Shown here in pieces: positions 52,663 to 64,000 of a stretch of DNA of 64,000 nucleotides. The stretch is from Albula goreensis (taxonomy: Eukaryota > Chordata > Actinopteri > Albuliformes > Albulidae): the NCBI GenBank assembly GCA_022829145.1, contig CM040741.1, positions 41,772,534 through 41,836,533 of the forward strand, written 5' to 3'. Numbering within the stretch: position 1 is the first letter of the stretch; the number at the start of each line of letters is the position of its first letter. Under the pieces are notes generated by a model. The model was not told the origin of the DNA and searched no databases. It worked only from the letters and a program-made list of their open reading frames with translations. The position numbers and the translations under genes are program-made.

Positions 52663-52821
52663 CTGGGGAATATTCGACAAAGTGGGATTAAGGAGTTAGC
52701 TGGCTGTAGTAAATATCTTTAATTGGGTGAAATTCTGTTTGATGAAATCCTGAGTTCTTCAAAATATTTATGGAAGCGAGCTGGCTAACTCCTTAAGCCT
52801 GTTTCATGAAATATTCCCCAG
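52663..52821. mobile_element. MITE-like terminal inverted repeat element, about 159 bp
   Basis: The outer ends are CTGGGGAATATT and its complement AATATTCCCCAG. Inside each is a TTAAGGAGTTAGC block (complement GCTAACTCCTTAA), so the arms match over about 40 bp with several differences around a centre of about 70 bp. There is no coding content. A non-autonomous DNA transposon is the likeliest reading; no clear target-site duplication was seen. Confidence 0.5.
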
Positions 52822-53265
52822 GCGTGCCTTCATAAGGCAGAACTCCAAATTTACGGAGTGTTATGGGAGGTGAAGTCCACCGTCTGGTATTTAGAAGGAT
52901 ATTTAGACAAATCTGACTCCAGCTCCCATGATCCCTTTGGGGAAATGCTCATTGGTGTTTTGCCTTTTGGACACAGCTCACAGATATGACTTTGGATGTT
53001 TGTGAAGCATGCACTCCAAAGGGCGGAGCAGGAAGCACAGGGTGTAGTTTACCAGTGTGGCCTGAGAGTGGTGCTCTTTTCTTCACTTGACCAGCAGTCT
53101 CAGGGCTCTTTGGCAGCTGGTGAAGCCTCACTCTCCTCTATTGCATTTCTAAGCCCCAGATATATCATTGAATGTTAATATTTATACAGAAATAGTGTGT
53201 TGAGATGCAAATGTATTGCATCACAGTATCACAAGAGATGAAAAATAAAGTACACTGCTAAATGT

Positions 53266-55770
53266 TATCAAGTGAGGCAACCTTTGGTTTTTACCCCGAT
53301 GTCATAAGTATTTCAGTGTCAGATTTGATAAGCGTGTCAGTCTGGAACCAAGGGTCCATTTTCTTACTTTTTTTTAATCTGCAAAACACTTAGCCCTTGA
53401 TTGGCCCAGTTGTGTCACATGGGCCATGTAAACCTATTAGAGTGTTTTGTGAGTTGTAACACCACTCCCCCAATGCTGGAAGTTGATGTGATGCAGCTAA
53501 TGAAGGCTAGTTGTTAAATTTGTGATTTAAAAGTGGATAAAGCACCACTGTGTGTCACAGAGGCCTCTGAAACCCCCCTCTCCCTCTGCAAATCCCAACA
53601 CATTTCTCTCAATGCTAATCACAAAAAAATGCACTTTTTGTCTTTTGTGTTTTTGGTACTCAGGAAAAACATATGCAGTGAAAAAAGGGATAGCGTGTGT
53701 TTTTGAGTGTACAGTAGAGGGTTGTGATGTAGCCTGTGCAGATTTTTGTGTACGGGAGATGTGTGAGGTGTGTCGAGCCACACTGACATCCTCTCATCAA
53801 ACACTAGCTGTAAATCTTGCTCTAAAAACATGGCATCTGAGAAACAGCATTAATAAAAAGGAAAAATGCATTGTTTGTGTTGATGTTGTGAAATGGGGAT
53901 GACTGTTTCTGTGAAGCAAGGTTTTTGCTTTTTGCGGTATGTTCTCAAGATTCTCGGATATGATGTCATTCTCTGGAAGCGTTCCAAACCCTACCGAAGC
54001 ACATGGCCTTTCTATGAATATTCGGTATCTCCATTCAGCTTTCACGAGGCATGTTTGATATATCCAACCAAACACTTTAACAAATTTCTTTTGTAATGAT
54101 CAGTTCTATGTTCACATGTAACTTATTTTTGAATTGGATTTTTGCAGGGAAGTAATTGATGTTTACTAGTGTAGTCAGGACCCTGTGGAACAGTCAAATC
54201 CAAACAAAGTCATGAGATATTGAAATGTTCCCTGGGCAATGATCCTGCAAAGGGAAGAATGACATTAGACAAGTTACATTTTAGATCTAAATCTCTGCAC
54301 ACTTGCTTTACGATGAGTGAAATTATTAGAACATCTTATAGCCTATTAGGAAGTCTAGTGGGGCTTACAGGTTTTCACTGGTAAGCCTATTTCTCTGCTG
54401 GTGTCTTATGTGTCATTCAGTACACTGATCTACAGTTGTATGTCATGCACCTGGCAGGATTTAAAGGCCATCCCAGAGACCTCTGCACTGGCCACAGTCC
54501 TTTGTCCAGCTGTCTGACCGTGAGAGCCACCTTGACGAACTTCTCCAGTGAACCTGAAGTGCATGCAGGCTGAGCGTTCTGGGAGTCTTCCAGGAAATAC
54601 ATTTTCTCCTCAGCCTGTGTCTCTGTAAAATCCAGGAACTCTCAAGAAAAAATATACTTTATAAAAAGAAGTAATGTCTTTGTAATCTCCAGCTGGTCCT
54701 GGGGATCTCACAAAAGAAATTACCATAACCACCTATTTATATGTCCAGTAAAGCAACACTAATACTATCCGCATTGTTCCTTGAAATGATATAATTTTTC
54801 TGGTTACCATATCATTTCATATGGGTTTTGGTAGCCTTTTTAAGTTCCCTGTCTCACTGCTGCCTGTGAAATCTAATGTTACTGAGTGCAAGTGTTCACA
54901 CTTTCTCCACAATGCTCTTATTTCTCTGGATGAAAGGTCAAAGGCAGAGGGAAGAAAAGCTCTGTCGAAAATCTACTACTCATGCATGCCTGTCATTCTT
55001 GCATATTGCTTTCACTTCCTACTCTTTCGATGTACCTCATAATACAGTATGGTGTCCACCCACCATCCCATCAAATTGAATTCTGAATGTGGAAATATCC
55101 CAATCCCACTTATTTCCTTGACACTGGATGTAAACAGCTATCACCTGGCTATAACAGCATCATTGTAGATCCTGAAATATTCAGTGCAACAAATGTATGG
55201 CTTATTTGAATTTCTGTAACTGTAATGTTTGGCAATACCTCATGATGGCTTCTGTGTCATCTTTCATTAGTATTAATATTTTACAGACATGTTGAAAATA
55301 TATCCAGTGGACTGTTCCCCTCGACTGCCATCTCACTCGCTATTGCATTGCAATTCTATCAGTAGCCACATGAGGGCACATCTGTTACAATCACACTGTA
55401 CATCTGAATAATGCTGAACAATACATATAGTTTGATAGTGTAGACAAATCTTGCAAGGGTATTAATTATGGATGCAGTACTGGATCAAACCATTCAAAGG
55501 AATGACAAAAAAAATCATAATTCATAAGTATCTGTAGGTATTCTAAGATTATGGCAAACTAATTTTCAAATGAAACCATGACAGTTACGCACGTATGCCT
55601 ATTTAAGCAAACTGTTTTTGTTATTTCTCAATAGAACAAATTTTTATCATTCTTGATGTATTTTAGTTTCTGCATTTGCACAATTGACTCAGTTTTGTGC
55701 TTGCTTATTTTCAATCCTGTTTGACAACAATCCTTGCCTCCCAGCCTCTGAATGACGTTGAACAGGAGGT
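53266..55770. other. Intergenic between slc27a4 and the ptgds-like gene
   Basis: No exon or family-like product recognised on either strand. The open frames at 53527-54096 are AT-rich and overlap on both strands without splice or codon support. Confidence 0.45.
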
Positions 55771-55774
55771 TGGA

Positions 55775-55780
55775 TATAAA
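55775..55780 (+). promoter_or_regulatory. TATA box of the ptgds-like gene
   Basis: TATAAA lies 105 bp before the ATG, with a CRE-like TGACGT 22 bp upstream (55753-55758). The spacing suggests transcription starting near 55805-55810 with a short 5' UTR. Confidence 0.55.
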
Positions 55781-55879
55781 ATTCACTGTTGCCAGAGGTC
55801 CTTTCGTTCACTCTGGTGCTGTGCACTCTTGTGCTCTCTTGCACTTTATTTCAGCTGAGGGTACAGGCGCTCCGGGAAA

Positions 55880-58800
55880 ATGAGACTTTTTGTGGCCACC
55901 ATTTCTGTCATGATGTTCTTCGCTCTCAGCGCCCACGCTGATGTCCAGCCCCAGAAAGACTTCGACCTGCAGAGGGTGAGAGTAAAGCTCCTTGTGACCT
56001 GTGTTCCCTAAGAACTCCAGAAAATCTCACTCTGCCAAGAGGCTGCTCTCGCTTAACAGCTGAGAGTTATCATTTTGATTGAAACATGGAAGGTAGCAGT
56101 ATGTACGTTTTAGAGATCACTCTACCCTCCATTGCTGAGTAAAAGGCATTGCCTAACATGTGCTGTTTATTCTCTCCTTAATGTGATATGTGCTTAAAAA
56201 CTCACTGCAAAGAACTGTACTTCTTTGTTTTTTTTAAACTGTCATACAGTTTTCCTCTTCAGTGGTGCCGTTCATTATCCATTTATACTGTTGAAATGCT
56301 ATGTTGTTCGCATTGATTATTGCTCCTTTTGGTAGAGAACATGCTGTTCCCATGTGACGGGGTAGAGTTAGGACAACTACTGAGCGAAAGACAAACAGCG
56401 GGGGGGTCGAAGGTCAGCCCACTCGCAGGGTTGTGACATTGTGCTGGCAGCTTGGGCTGGAGCTCCTCTGGCTCCCAGACAGGCACAGCAGGATTGTCTT
56501 TGAGCTGATGGGACAGGACTGTTTCTGCTGTGCATTGATTGAGAAATTGCTTGTTTGTGTGCAAGGCAGCATATTATTGCTTGTGTAGTCTTCTTTATAT
56601 TGGTAGTATACTTTTCCAATTAAGAATCTGGCTTCTCCATCTCCCTGTACAACTTTGTCGTGTCTCTTTTTCCTGTCTTCTTTTTGTTGTTTCATGTTTC
56701 CCACCCTCATGCTAGGAGTTTTCAGCTGCTGTTGTCTGTTTCATGCTACAAATGTTCGGTTCCTCTTTTCTTACACGCTATGAGCATTTTGGCTCTTTTG
56801 ACTTATTGTAGTTAGCTCCTGTCTTTATCATACTCTGGGTATTTAGTCACTGCTGCTTTTCATCTTCACTGGGTGTTCAGTTTTCAGGGAAGTGGTACCG
56901 TGTGGGCCTTGCCTATGACTCTCCAGGCTTTACGCCATACAGAGACAAGCTGAGAGTGTCCATGGGTGTCCTGACACCAACGGCAAACGGAAATGCCAAC
57001 ATGTCTATGTGGTCCCAGAGGTGTGTGTGCTTGTGTCGTCTCCCACACTGAGCATAACATATGCCACATCAATCAGAGACAGTGAGCGTATCATACACCA
57101 CACACAGATACTGTAAAGCAATACACCATACAAATCCTAGCTACTCAGCATATACCACATAAATTACAACTACCAACCACACCTTATATCAAGTATACAC
57201 AGGTATTGGTCACTACACAAACAATGTGCACATTTGTTGTCACAGGTCATCAGGTTGTCGCTGTGATACCTATCTGTATGAGAAGACAGATGTACCTGGC
57301 CAGTTCACCTACTTTAGCACTCGTAAGTTTACAAACTTTGCTGCTATTCAGTGGAGGGGGGCAAAGCTGAGTAGAGATGAGTAAGAGGGTACAAATGGGT
57401 ACGTGTCATTGGGTATAAATGAAGGGCAATATTGACACAGGATGGTGGATGTGAGCACTACAAATACAGTCTGGATGCAATTCCTTAGAGATATCAACAT
57501 TGTATTCAGTGTTCTGTTCTCTCTAGGTCACAACAGGATGAAGGACATCACAGTGGTGGAAACAAATTACACTGAATATGCTCTGGTCCTGAAACACAAG
57601 AAGATGAATAGGGAGTTCACACAAGTGGCCCTCTATGGTGAGAACATATTGTAATGTATACTTTGCATGCATATGCTTACTTGTGCACTTCTAAGTAATA
57701 GAGGTTGGTGTGCTGGGCTCTCTGAAGGTTGTTGGTGAAATTCACTAGACACTGATATAGTTCTCCTGACAAAGGTATTTATCTCTCTTACTGGTAATAA
57801 TGTAAACATGCAATCATTAATTTTTGCCTCTAGGGGGCGTCATTTCAAAGAGTGGATCCCCTAAAATGATGTATCACATGATCTGAAAAAAGAGAACCAC
57901 TCATCATGTTGTGCATCACAGGCAAACATGCATTTCATTTATTTGAATAATAATAATAGCAGTAACATTTTCAATATGTTTCTATGTTTTTGAGATCTTC
58001 AGCTCTTACTCTGACAATCTAGAGAGTAAACATTACTGATCTCCTTAGTAGGCATGTGTGCTTATGCAGATAACCAGTCATTGCAAGTTTGATGAGTGCA
58101 CACTGCTGACATATAAAGTTTCCATTCTGTTCCCAGATAAATGTTTTTTTATATATTCCTTGCCCTTGAATCCAGAGAGTAAACTTACTTTTGCCTGGAT
58201 TTAAGATGGCATTTTATTTTATTATACGTAAAGGAGGACCCACAATCCCAATCCCATCAGCCCTTCCACCCAGTCAACAGATGACATCCAATCAGAGCAA
58301 AGGGTATCCCATAATTCCCCTGAGGGTATATGTCACCCTGAGTTGGATTTACTCCAGTTTCTTGGACAACGAAACCCTCCTTGGATGTTGGATGTAACAG
58401 CAGGTTTCCCCTATGGTTTTAACAAGCACCCACTGAGCTTCCCCCTGCCCTATAAGGCTATAAGGAGACCACCTCACTGGGCCCTGGATTCCACCCCTCC
58501 CATTTTAGACTGTTCCTCTGCACCCGTACCGCAGCTCCCACCTCTGGGTTTACCAGTATCGCAGGACACCAGAGCCATTTCTTCTCTCTAGCATCACTGT
58601 TTTGCAGTCACATCCTAAATAGTCTTCTCTCCGGTCTACCGTTCCCACCCTTCTGTTACAAAGTCCACAAGCTCACCTCCGCAGCCCGATCCATTTCTTA
58701 GTCTTTCAACATGCTTGCACCTTGCATTCTGCATGAGATCAGTTGCACTGTACTCCTCACTGTTACTGCGCTGTAGTTTTGATTAAAAAAAAACAGATGG

Positions 58801-59583
58801 GTCACCACAAACTTGCGAGGATTAATAAAGCTAACATTGATTCTGGTAATGCTAGCTGGTTCATTGCCCATAGAAACAAGGGAGCAGTTCGCAAAAATAC
58901 AAATATTGAACCAGGATGCATTTTTATATAGAGTCATAGAACTCATATTGGAAAGCCTTCCTTTAGCAGCCACGCACTTGCAAGTATATAGTCTTAATTG
59001 GCTCAGATCCGAGGCAATTCCTGATTCTAATCTCTGTACCCTCACAATCACCTGAAATGAATTGTTGCTTTGGATGGAATTCTGGTTTGTAAAGTTACAT
59101 GGAAGCAGAGATTGAGGATCCTCCAAACTAGACTTCATGCAGCTAAGCAGTTAGTATGCACTGGGAAATAAAGCATGTTTTCTGTTTTAAACATACATAA
59201 TACAAACAGTACATTCACAGGCAGAAGCCAAGACATTTTTAAAGACGGGTCATGCTTCGCAAGTAGGATGCATAATAGCGTAATAACAGAGTAAAATCTG
59301 TCTCTTACGGTTCCAGGTCGGACACAGAAGTTAAGGCCACTGCTGTTGGAAAAATTCAGAGAGTTCTCCATTAGTCGTGGATTTCCCAAAGAGTCCATCT
59401 TGACTCCTCAACTTTTAGGTGAGACCCATTTAAAAAATGGAATATATGTCACATATGGCCACATAACTCCTGGATACATGTGATTCTTTTGGACTGTGAA
59501 GCAGTTTTAATTATTGTCTATAATTATGTCCTTTTTTCTTCTGTTTGCTCTGAGAAGATAACTGTCCTTCTGCTGGGCAATAG
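55880..59583 (+). CDS. Prostaglandin D synthase-like lipocalin (non-catalytic type)
   Basis: Six coding exons (55880-55975, 56881-57020, 57246-57322, 57527-57637, 59317-59418, 59558-59583) join with phases 0, 2, 1, 1, 1 to give 183 residues. Residues 1-20 are a signal peptide ending AHA. The lipocalin GxW motif is GKW at 35-37, the second motif TNY at 117-119, and YGR at about 141-143. C83 and C178 match the conserved lipocalin disulfide; there is an extra C85. N72 (NMS) and N118 (NYT) are glycosylation sites. Where mammalian L-PGDS has its catalytic Cys65 (LSMC), this protein has VSMG, Gly61, so prostaglandin synthesis is not expected; ligand carriage is. The N-terminus ADVQPQ and overall pattern resemble fish ptgdsb. 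AMBP is the next-closest relative. The last acceptor (gagaag) is weak, but it yields the expected C-terminal Cys. The last codon is also the last base of its exon. Confidence 0.88.
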
Positions 59584-59744
59584 GTGAGTGTCATCAATAA
59601 CTGGTGTCCACAGGTCAGTGTCTCAAGAATATTAGACTTTGGTAGTGTCTGGTGCAATTAAGAACCTCATCTTAAGGTGAAATTTAGCTCATTGCATGCT
59701 CTACTGTTTGAAATGTCTTTTTCCTCTCTTTCTCAATTGAGAAG

Positions 59745-60030
59745 ATCAACTGTCCTGGAGAACAGTACAGCACTTATCCTGCTTCACGCCACCCTGACCG
59801 GAGCATCTGGACTCTCTGTAATGTAGCAAGACAGAGTATATTGACTTACTTTATAAAACCCGGACATTGAGCTTCAGGTGGCCATTGCTGTCACGCAGGT
59901 TGCCATACAGACATTAGCGTTCGTAGCACTTAAAAAAAAAAGTTATGTGTGAATCTATATTTGAACCTCAAAACCTGGAGTCGAAATTGTGTATGAGTGT
60001 TTGGCTAAATAAATATATAGTTAAGCAATT
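59745..60030 (+). other. 3' UTR exon of the ptgds-like gene, containing a decayed copy of the last coding exon
   Basis: The acceptor ...TTGAGAAG ends at 59744, and the exon runs to AATAAA at 60008-60013. Its start, GAGAAGATCAACTGTCCTG, is a near copy of GAGAAGATAACTGTCCTTC at the last coding exon (59552-59570), shifted by one inserted C. Read in phase 1 it would give a different, non-lipocalin end, so it is treated as untranslated. Confidence 0.5.
60008..60013 (+). terminator. AATAAA polyadenylation signal, ptgds-like gene
   Basis: Canonical hexamer about 425 bp after the stop in genomic distance. Confidence 0.55.
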
Positions 60031-63000
60031 GGCCAATGTGATGTCTGGCCTCTTTCTTCTGTAAGCTGGAAGTGATCCAGCTGGTAACCAGACAAAAGCG
60101 CAAGTTCAGGGCCTGGAGAGATGAGGGGGAGGAGGTGAGGAGAGTTGAGTTTATTCTGGCATGGTCAAATGTGGAGGAATATCACAGGATTGATGTCACA
60201 GTGACAGCCCTGCCATAGCACCCCTACAAAGTGAACCCTACTGCTAAATATTATACCAGTAAGTTATCACAGGATGTCCACACTTAAACTGTCACCTCTC
60301 AAACTTCCTCTATCCACAGATGTGCAATCACAAATCAAACGTGTTACCATAGCGCCTTTGCCACTCCCTTTCACACATGCCATTGCTTTGAGGAACACTG
60401 ATGAGTTATCAGTACTCTCGCCCTTATGCTTCCTGATCTGTTGAATCTTCTCATTTCCTGTCAAGAAACAGGCAGGATGAATCTATGCCCTCGGAACAAA
60501 AGCCAAACGTGTTTCACATGTAGTATTAATGTTTGTTTGTAAATTCAGTGCTCCATTGTTTCTGGCAAAGGCGCACTAGATCTGTCTTGCTTGAAGTGGA
60601 CAGTAATAGCATATTATCATGACCAAAACCAATTGACTACATTAACTGGACTTGATTACTGGAAACACTGACCACACTCACCAAAAAGCCCTTTGATTAA
60701 ACTCAGAGTGAACTAGTAAAGACATAATGTGGGTCATTTCTGATAAAACTAAAGTTCTGAACATCAGCCTGAGGCTTGTTTCTTATCATATCCATCTTAC
60801 ATCTTTTATGCTTCCCTCCACAAACATTGATGTGTTGTTTGTTTTGCAATTTTAGTTTGACTTGAAGCTTCACATTTTTTTCCTAATTGTCTTCTCACTT
60901 CACATTTTATAAACCAGGAAAGAAGACTTTTTTCTCTCCCTGTTTCTATTGTCTGCTTTTCAGAAGCAACACAGTTGGAATGACTTACAACTGTAACCAG
61001 GCCTGCATTATTTGAAAAAGGTTTAAATTCCCCTGGAATGTAGCTCTTATCATCCATTTGCTTTGCTTAACATAGATGTAAATATCCCGGGAAAGGTATC
61101 ACCACTTACACTGGAATCTAAGCAGAACTAGTTATGATCTGAAGGGTTTGTTTTGGAGGATATTATGGGATGGGAGAGGGTGAAGTTCTGTGAGAGATTG
61201 GTGTCTAGGTGGGATTATCAGAGACTGAAGGGAATTCTGTTAAAAATACAAGGCACATTATGTGGGCCTTCAGATGCCACACAAAGTAAAGACACATGGG
61301 TATGGTGGAGGTGTGTGTCCTACTCTGGGAGTCTGTATCCCACAAGTCCATGTGGGCTAGGCAAACCTGGCCAGTTTAATCTGGCAGTGAGCCAGTTAAA
61401 TTCACCAGTCTCATCATTTTACGGGGATTTCCCTGGTCAGGGAACTTCAGGCTTGTGAACTGACTTCACATTCCTCCGGTGGAACAGGCAATATGTAATT
61501 GGTGTCAATTCCGCAGACTAAAAAAAATTAATACGAGATTGTATCACTTGTCATCTTACCAAAAACCTGGTTCTCCTGTACGTCATCTGACAAGGCACAG
61601 CAGGCTGTTAAAGAATCTAATCTGAAGACTAAAAGAGATGGTGCTTTTGTAATAAAACCCTCAGGGTTCAGGGAAGACCCTCCAGTAAAAATGAGAACAG
61701 CTGTATCAGTCTCTACTTTTAAATCCCTTTTAGAATTTTTTTATGGATTTGCTTTACTGTATTTAAGTTATATTTTTAATTCCTTTCATTTTTCTTTGAT
61801 TATGCCATGGCTTTTTTATTTGTGCTTTCTGAATAATAATAATTATTAGTAGTAGTTGTAGTATTAATACTAGTAGTAATAGTAGCAGTAGAAGTAATAG
61901 TATTTTTGAGTACTGTAGCAAAACTTATCACATTCAGCCATGGAGAAACTAAACATAAAAAGCAAAACATTCATGATGTTCTACTGAACACATGGAGCTA
62001 TAGACACACTGTAGAGAATTAACACCCTAAAAACAAACAAAACGCTTTCAATACAAGCAGTGGGCGTGCTAAGCACACAGAACTATGAAATCACTGGAAA
62101 CACTATAACCAATGAACATTGCCGCTTGTGACATATCCTGCTCAACCAAGACTGAAAAACATCAGATCAGATCAATACTGCTGGTTGTCCTGCTGATGGC
62201 TGCATATAATCACAGGTAATTACTGAAGTCCTTAGTAGGTCTGACACAAAGACATCTGTCCTTACTCATGTGGACATGCTCCTCATGCTTCCCTGTGTCC
62301 AGGTAGAACCCCCGAGTTCACCTAGACTACTGGAACAAACACGGTACTTTTTAGCAAAGCTGCTGCACAGTTCTATAGCTGAAAGGTCAGTGTAACACAC
62401 ATTCAGAATGCATTGGTAGTTTAGTAATTCTCACTTGTAGTACTACAATGCAGTAAGTTATGCCTGTTTTTGCTGTTATTCAGCATGTCATTGCTAAATT
62501 AAGGCAAGTACAAAACACTGCCTTGAATTACCCAGTTTCTTGGTCGAAAGAATTTTGCAGATATATAGTGGTTCACAAGTGGACAGTTGAGGTAAGGCAG
62601 TCAAGCTAAAGAATTAACTGTTAAAAGGCGAAGTAGTTGTGGCTAGCGGCTAGCCACTATAGAGCCGACATGCAAAATGGTCCCATAGTGACAGTGCTTG
62701 TCCACAAAGTCATTTGCTTTGCTGGGTTTATAAATAAAAGAACACAAGATACCTTGGTACAATACAAAAATGGCTAAACTGGACAGTGTGTATGTTACAG
62801 CCCAGTTCATTTATATCCTTTTTAGTGATGCAAAAACTGAGAGAGCTATTATTGAGTTATCCATTTGGTCCAGGGAATTCAAAGTAAATTAGTGAGAGCT
62901 CAACTCATACATAACTTTTCTCTCTCTCAAAAATACATTATTTTTCTCTCAAAACAAAATGAGCAGAGGCTCCAGAGGTGAGGGTCTAAGGGCCAGATTT

Positions 63001-63184
63001 GGGAAAGGGACAAACAGAGGGGAGAGATAAGAAGGCCTTTGGTCCAGTTGCAGTGTTTGTATTTGAGGGGCTCAGGGGGTGGTGAAAGCACACGGCCTGA
63101 GGGTCAATGTCCCCATATGATTGAGGAGCTTTCTCCATGGGGCTCTCAAAATTGTGATTCTCAGTCTGAAGAGACACGGTCAGG
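60031..63184. other. Intergenic between the two lipocalin genes
   Basis: No gene recognised. It contains a TAG/TAA-rich trinucleotide stretch at 61832-61905 and a small perfect hairpin at 62639-62657 (8-bp stem GTGGCTAG, 3-nt loop). Confidence 0.5.
61832..61905. repeat. Degenerate (TAG)n/(TAA)n trinucleotide repeat
   Basis: TAATAATAAT then repeated TAGTAG/TAGCAG units with interruptions. Confidence 0.75.
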
Positions 63185-63295
63185 ATGCAGAGCTCTGCGC
63201 TCCTTCTCCTCCTGGCCCTTGTGGCCCCGATCTTTGGTGGACCCCTGCCCACTGAGCCCCTCTTCCCTACCCAGGAAAACTTTGACTCAAGCAGG
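63185..63295 (+). CDS. ambp: First coding exon of an AMBP (alpha-1-microglobulin)-like lipocalin
   Basis: The exon has 37 codons and ends in phase 0 at AGG|gtaaga. Residues 1-18 or 19 are a Leu-rich signal peptide, then PLPTEPLFPTQENFDSSR. The QENF(D/N)xxR ending just before the lipocalin GxW exon is typical of AMBP (human: VQENFNISR), and the exon ends at the same point and phase as the first exon of the ptgds-like gene 7.3 kb upstream. AMBP is secreted by liver and in most vertebrates is cleaved into alpha-1-microglobulin and the protease inhibitor bikunin. The bikunin part cannot be checked because the rest lies beyond the window. A ptgds-like paralog is the alternative. Confidence 0.68.
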
Positions 63296-64000
63296 GTAAG
63301 ACAAGCATTCATGTCTCCATAGTTGTCTATCTCTGTCTCTCTACCTGTCTGTGTGAATCCTCCATGAGGATTGGTTGGACTGGGTACAAATTTGGAAATG
63401 TTATTTGTTGTTGTGTTGTATTTAGTTCTACTGTTACATACTCACTGATATGTAAGAAATATGAGGTCTTATATATGATACTAGGCATTATTTGAATACA
63501 GTAGAGCATCTGAGATATGCATCAAGAATGGAGACCTAATCATTTTCAAAGTAACAAACATAACTTTACAAAATTCCCTTAAAAATACATCATTTAAAGA
63601 TGTTTAATTTTTATTAATTTGAATTGTTATTGACATTACTGTAAGGTATTTTAAATAGGCTGCTCTTGTGTGGTAGCCATAAAATCAAAATTGATAATAG
63701 TCAAATTAAATAACCCAAACAGATGTAATAAGTATATTATTGCATCTTCTTTCTATGTCAACCTTCCAAATAAAATATTCAATTTTTGGTGACCTGCTAT
63801 CTTTGACCTACTTTAAAGACCACTTTTACACTGGTCCTTCTTTATAGAAAATATTGTTTGTTTTTACTGATGTATTCTTTTACAATTTTGAAAAGACATG
63901 CTTATTACTCTAATTGCTATAATGTTTAGTTTTGTATTGTTTAGTAAATTTGTCTTAAAACATTTTATTTTCCATCCAAAATTAGGGATAGTTTGATATT
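63296..64000 (+). other. ambp: First intron of the ambp-like gene (partial)
   Basis: AT-rich sequence after the gtaaga donor. No second exon with a lipocalin GxW motif appears before the window ends. Confidence 0.6.

Larger units (their letters stand above)
49759..53265 (+). other. slc27a4: Probable long 3' UTR and downstream flank of slc27a4
   Basis: The first canonical AATAAA that I found after the stop is at 53244-53249, so the 3' UTR may be up to 3.5 kb; a non-canonical earlier end is possible. The stretch is C-rich near 49759-49825 and pyrimidine-rich at 51030-51200. It has a (CAGT)n array at 51750 and an inverted-repeat element at 52663. The open frames here are low-complexity and are not called. 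Confidence 0.4.

Noticed and set aside
59745..59810. Alternative in-frame C-terminus of the ptgds-like protein from the downstream exon
   Set aside because: From the phase left by the previous exon it reads a non-lipocalin tail and lacks the expected terminal Cys position. The NCPGEQ reading needs a different phase.

Overview
The window is vertebrate nuclear DNA, almost certainly from a ray-finned (teleost-type) fish. Genes are split into short exons with GT-AG introns, the intergenic DNA is AT-rich, microsatellites are frequent, and interspersed repeats have the look of fish repeats. Five genes could be assembled exon by exon with consistent splice phases, and the first exon of a sixth is present. 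All are on the + strand. No tRNA, rRNA, CRISPR or prokaryotic feature was seen.

Layout: (1) 1-7623 has no recognisable gene. (2) 7624 to about 12455 is fam163b, a small membrane protein in two coding exons; its 3.3 kb intron carries a long near-perfect hairpin (10592-10750). (3) 12456-22276 has no recognisable gene. (4) 22277 to about 24720 is a compact gene for a protein of about 221 residues. I read it as a short, unannotated-looking member of the MIA2/cTAGE5/TANGO1 family: membrane segment plus the start of the coiled coil only. It contains a 22-nt microexon. (5) 24721-32500 has no recognisable gene and holds at least one degenerate repeat. (6) 32555 to about 36735 is swi5 (recombination/repair). 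(7) About 37600-49758 is slc27a4 (FATP4, fatty-acid transport/acyl-CoA synthetase, 643 residues), followed by a long probable 3' UTR. (8) 55880 to about 60030 is a ptgds-like lipocalin that lacks the catalytic cysteine position. (9) 63185-63295 is the first coding exon of an ambp (alpha-1-microglobulin)-like lipocalin that continues beyond the window.

The gene set (fam163b, swi5, slc27a4, ptgds/ambp lipocalins) corresponds to genes found on human chromosome 9q32-q34, so the block is conserved but rearranged. The human neighbours of SWI5 and SLC27A4 (GOLGA2, TRUB2, COQ4) were not found here. The genes do not form one pathway. The two lipocalins are a tandem paralogous pair. The MIA2-like protein would act at the ER, SLC27A4 at ER or plasma membrane, and SWI5 in the nucleus.

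The main item for follow-up is the MIA2/cTAGE5-like mini-gene at 22.3-24.7 kb. Next are the 70-bp-stem hairpin in the fam163b intron and the lipocalin gene with a decayed duplicate of its last coding exon. All protein-family statements rest on remembered family features and need database confirmation.
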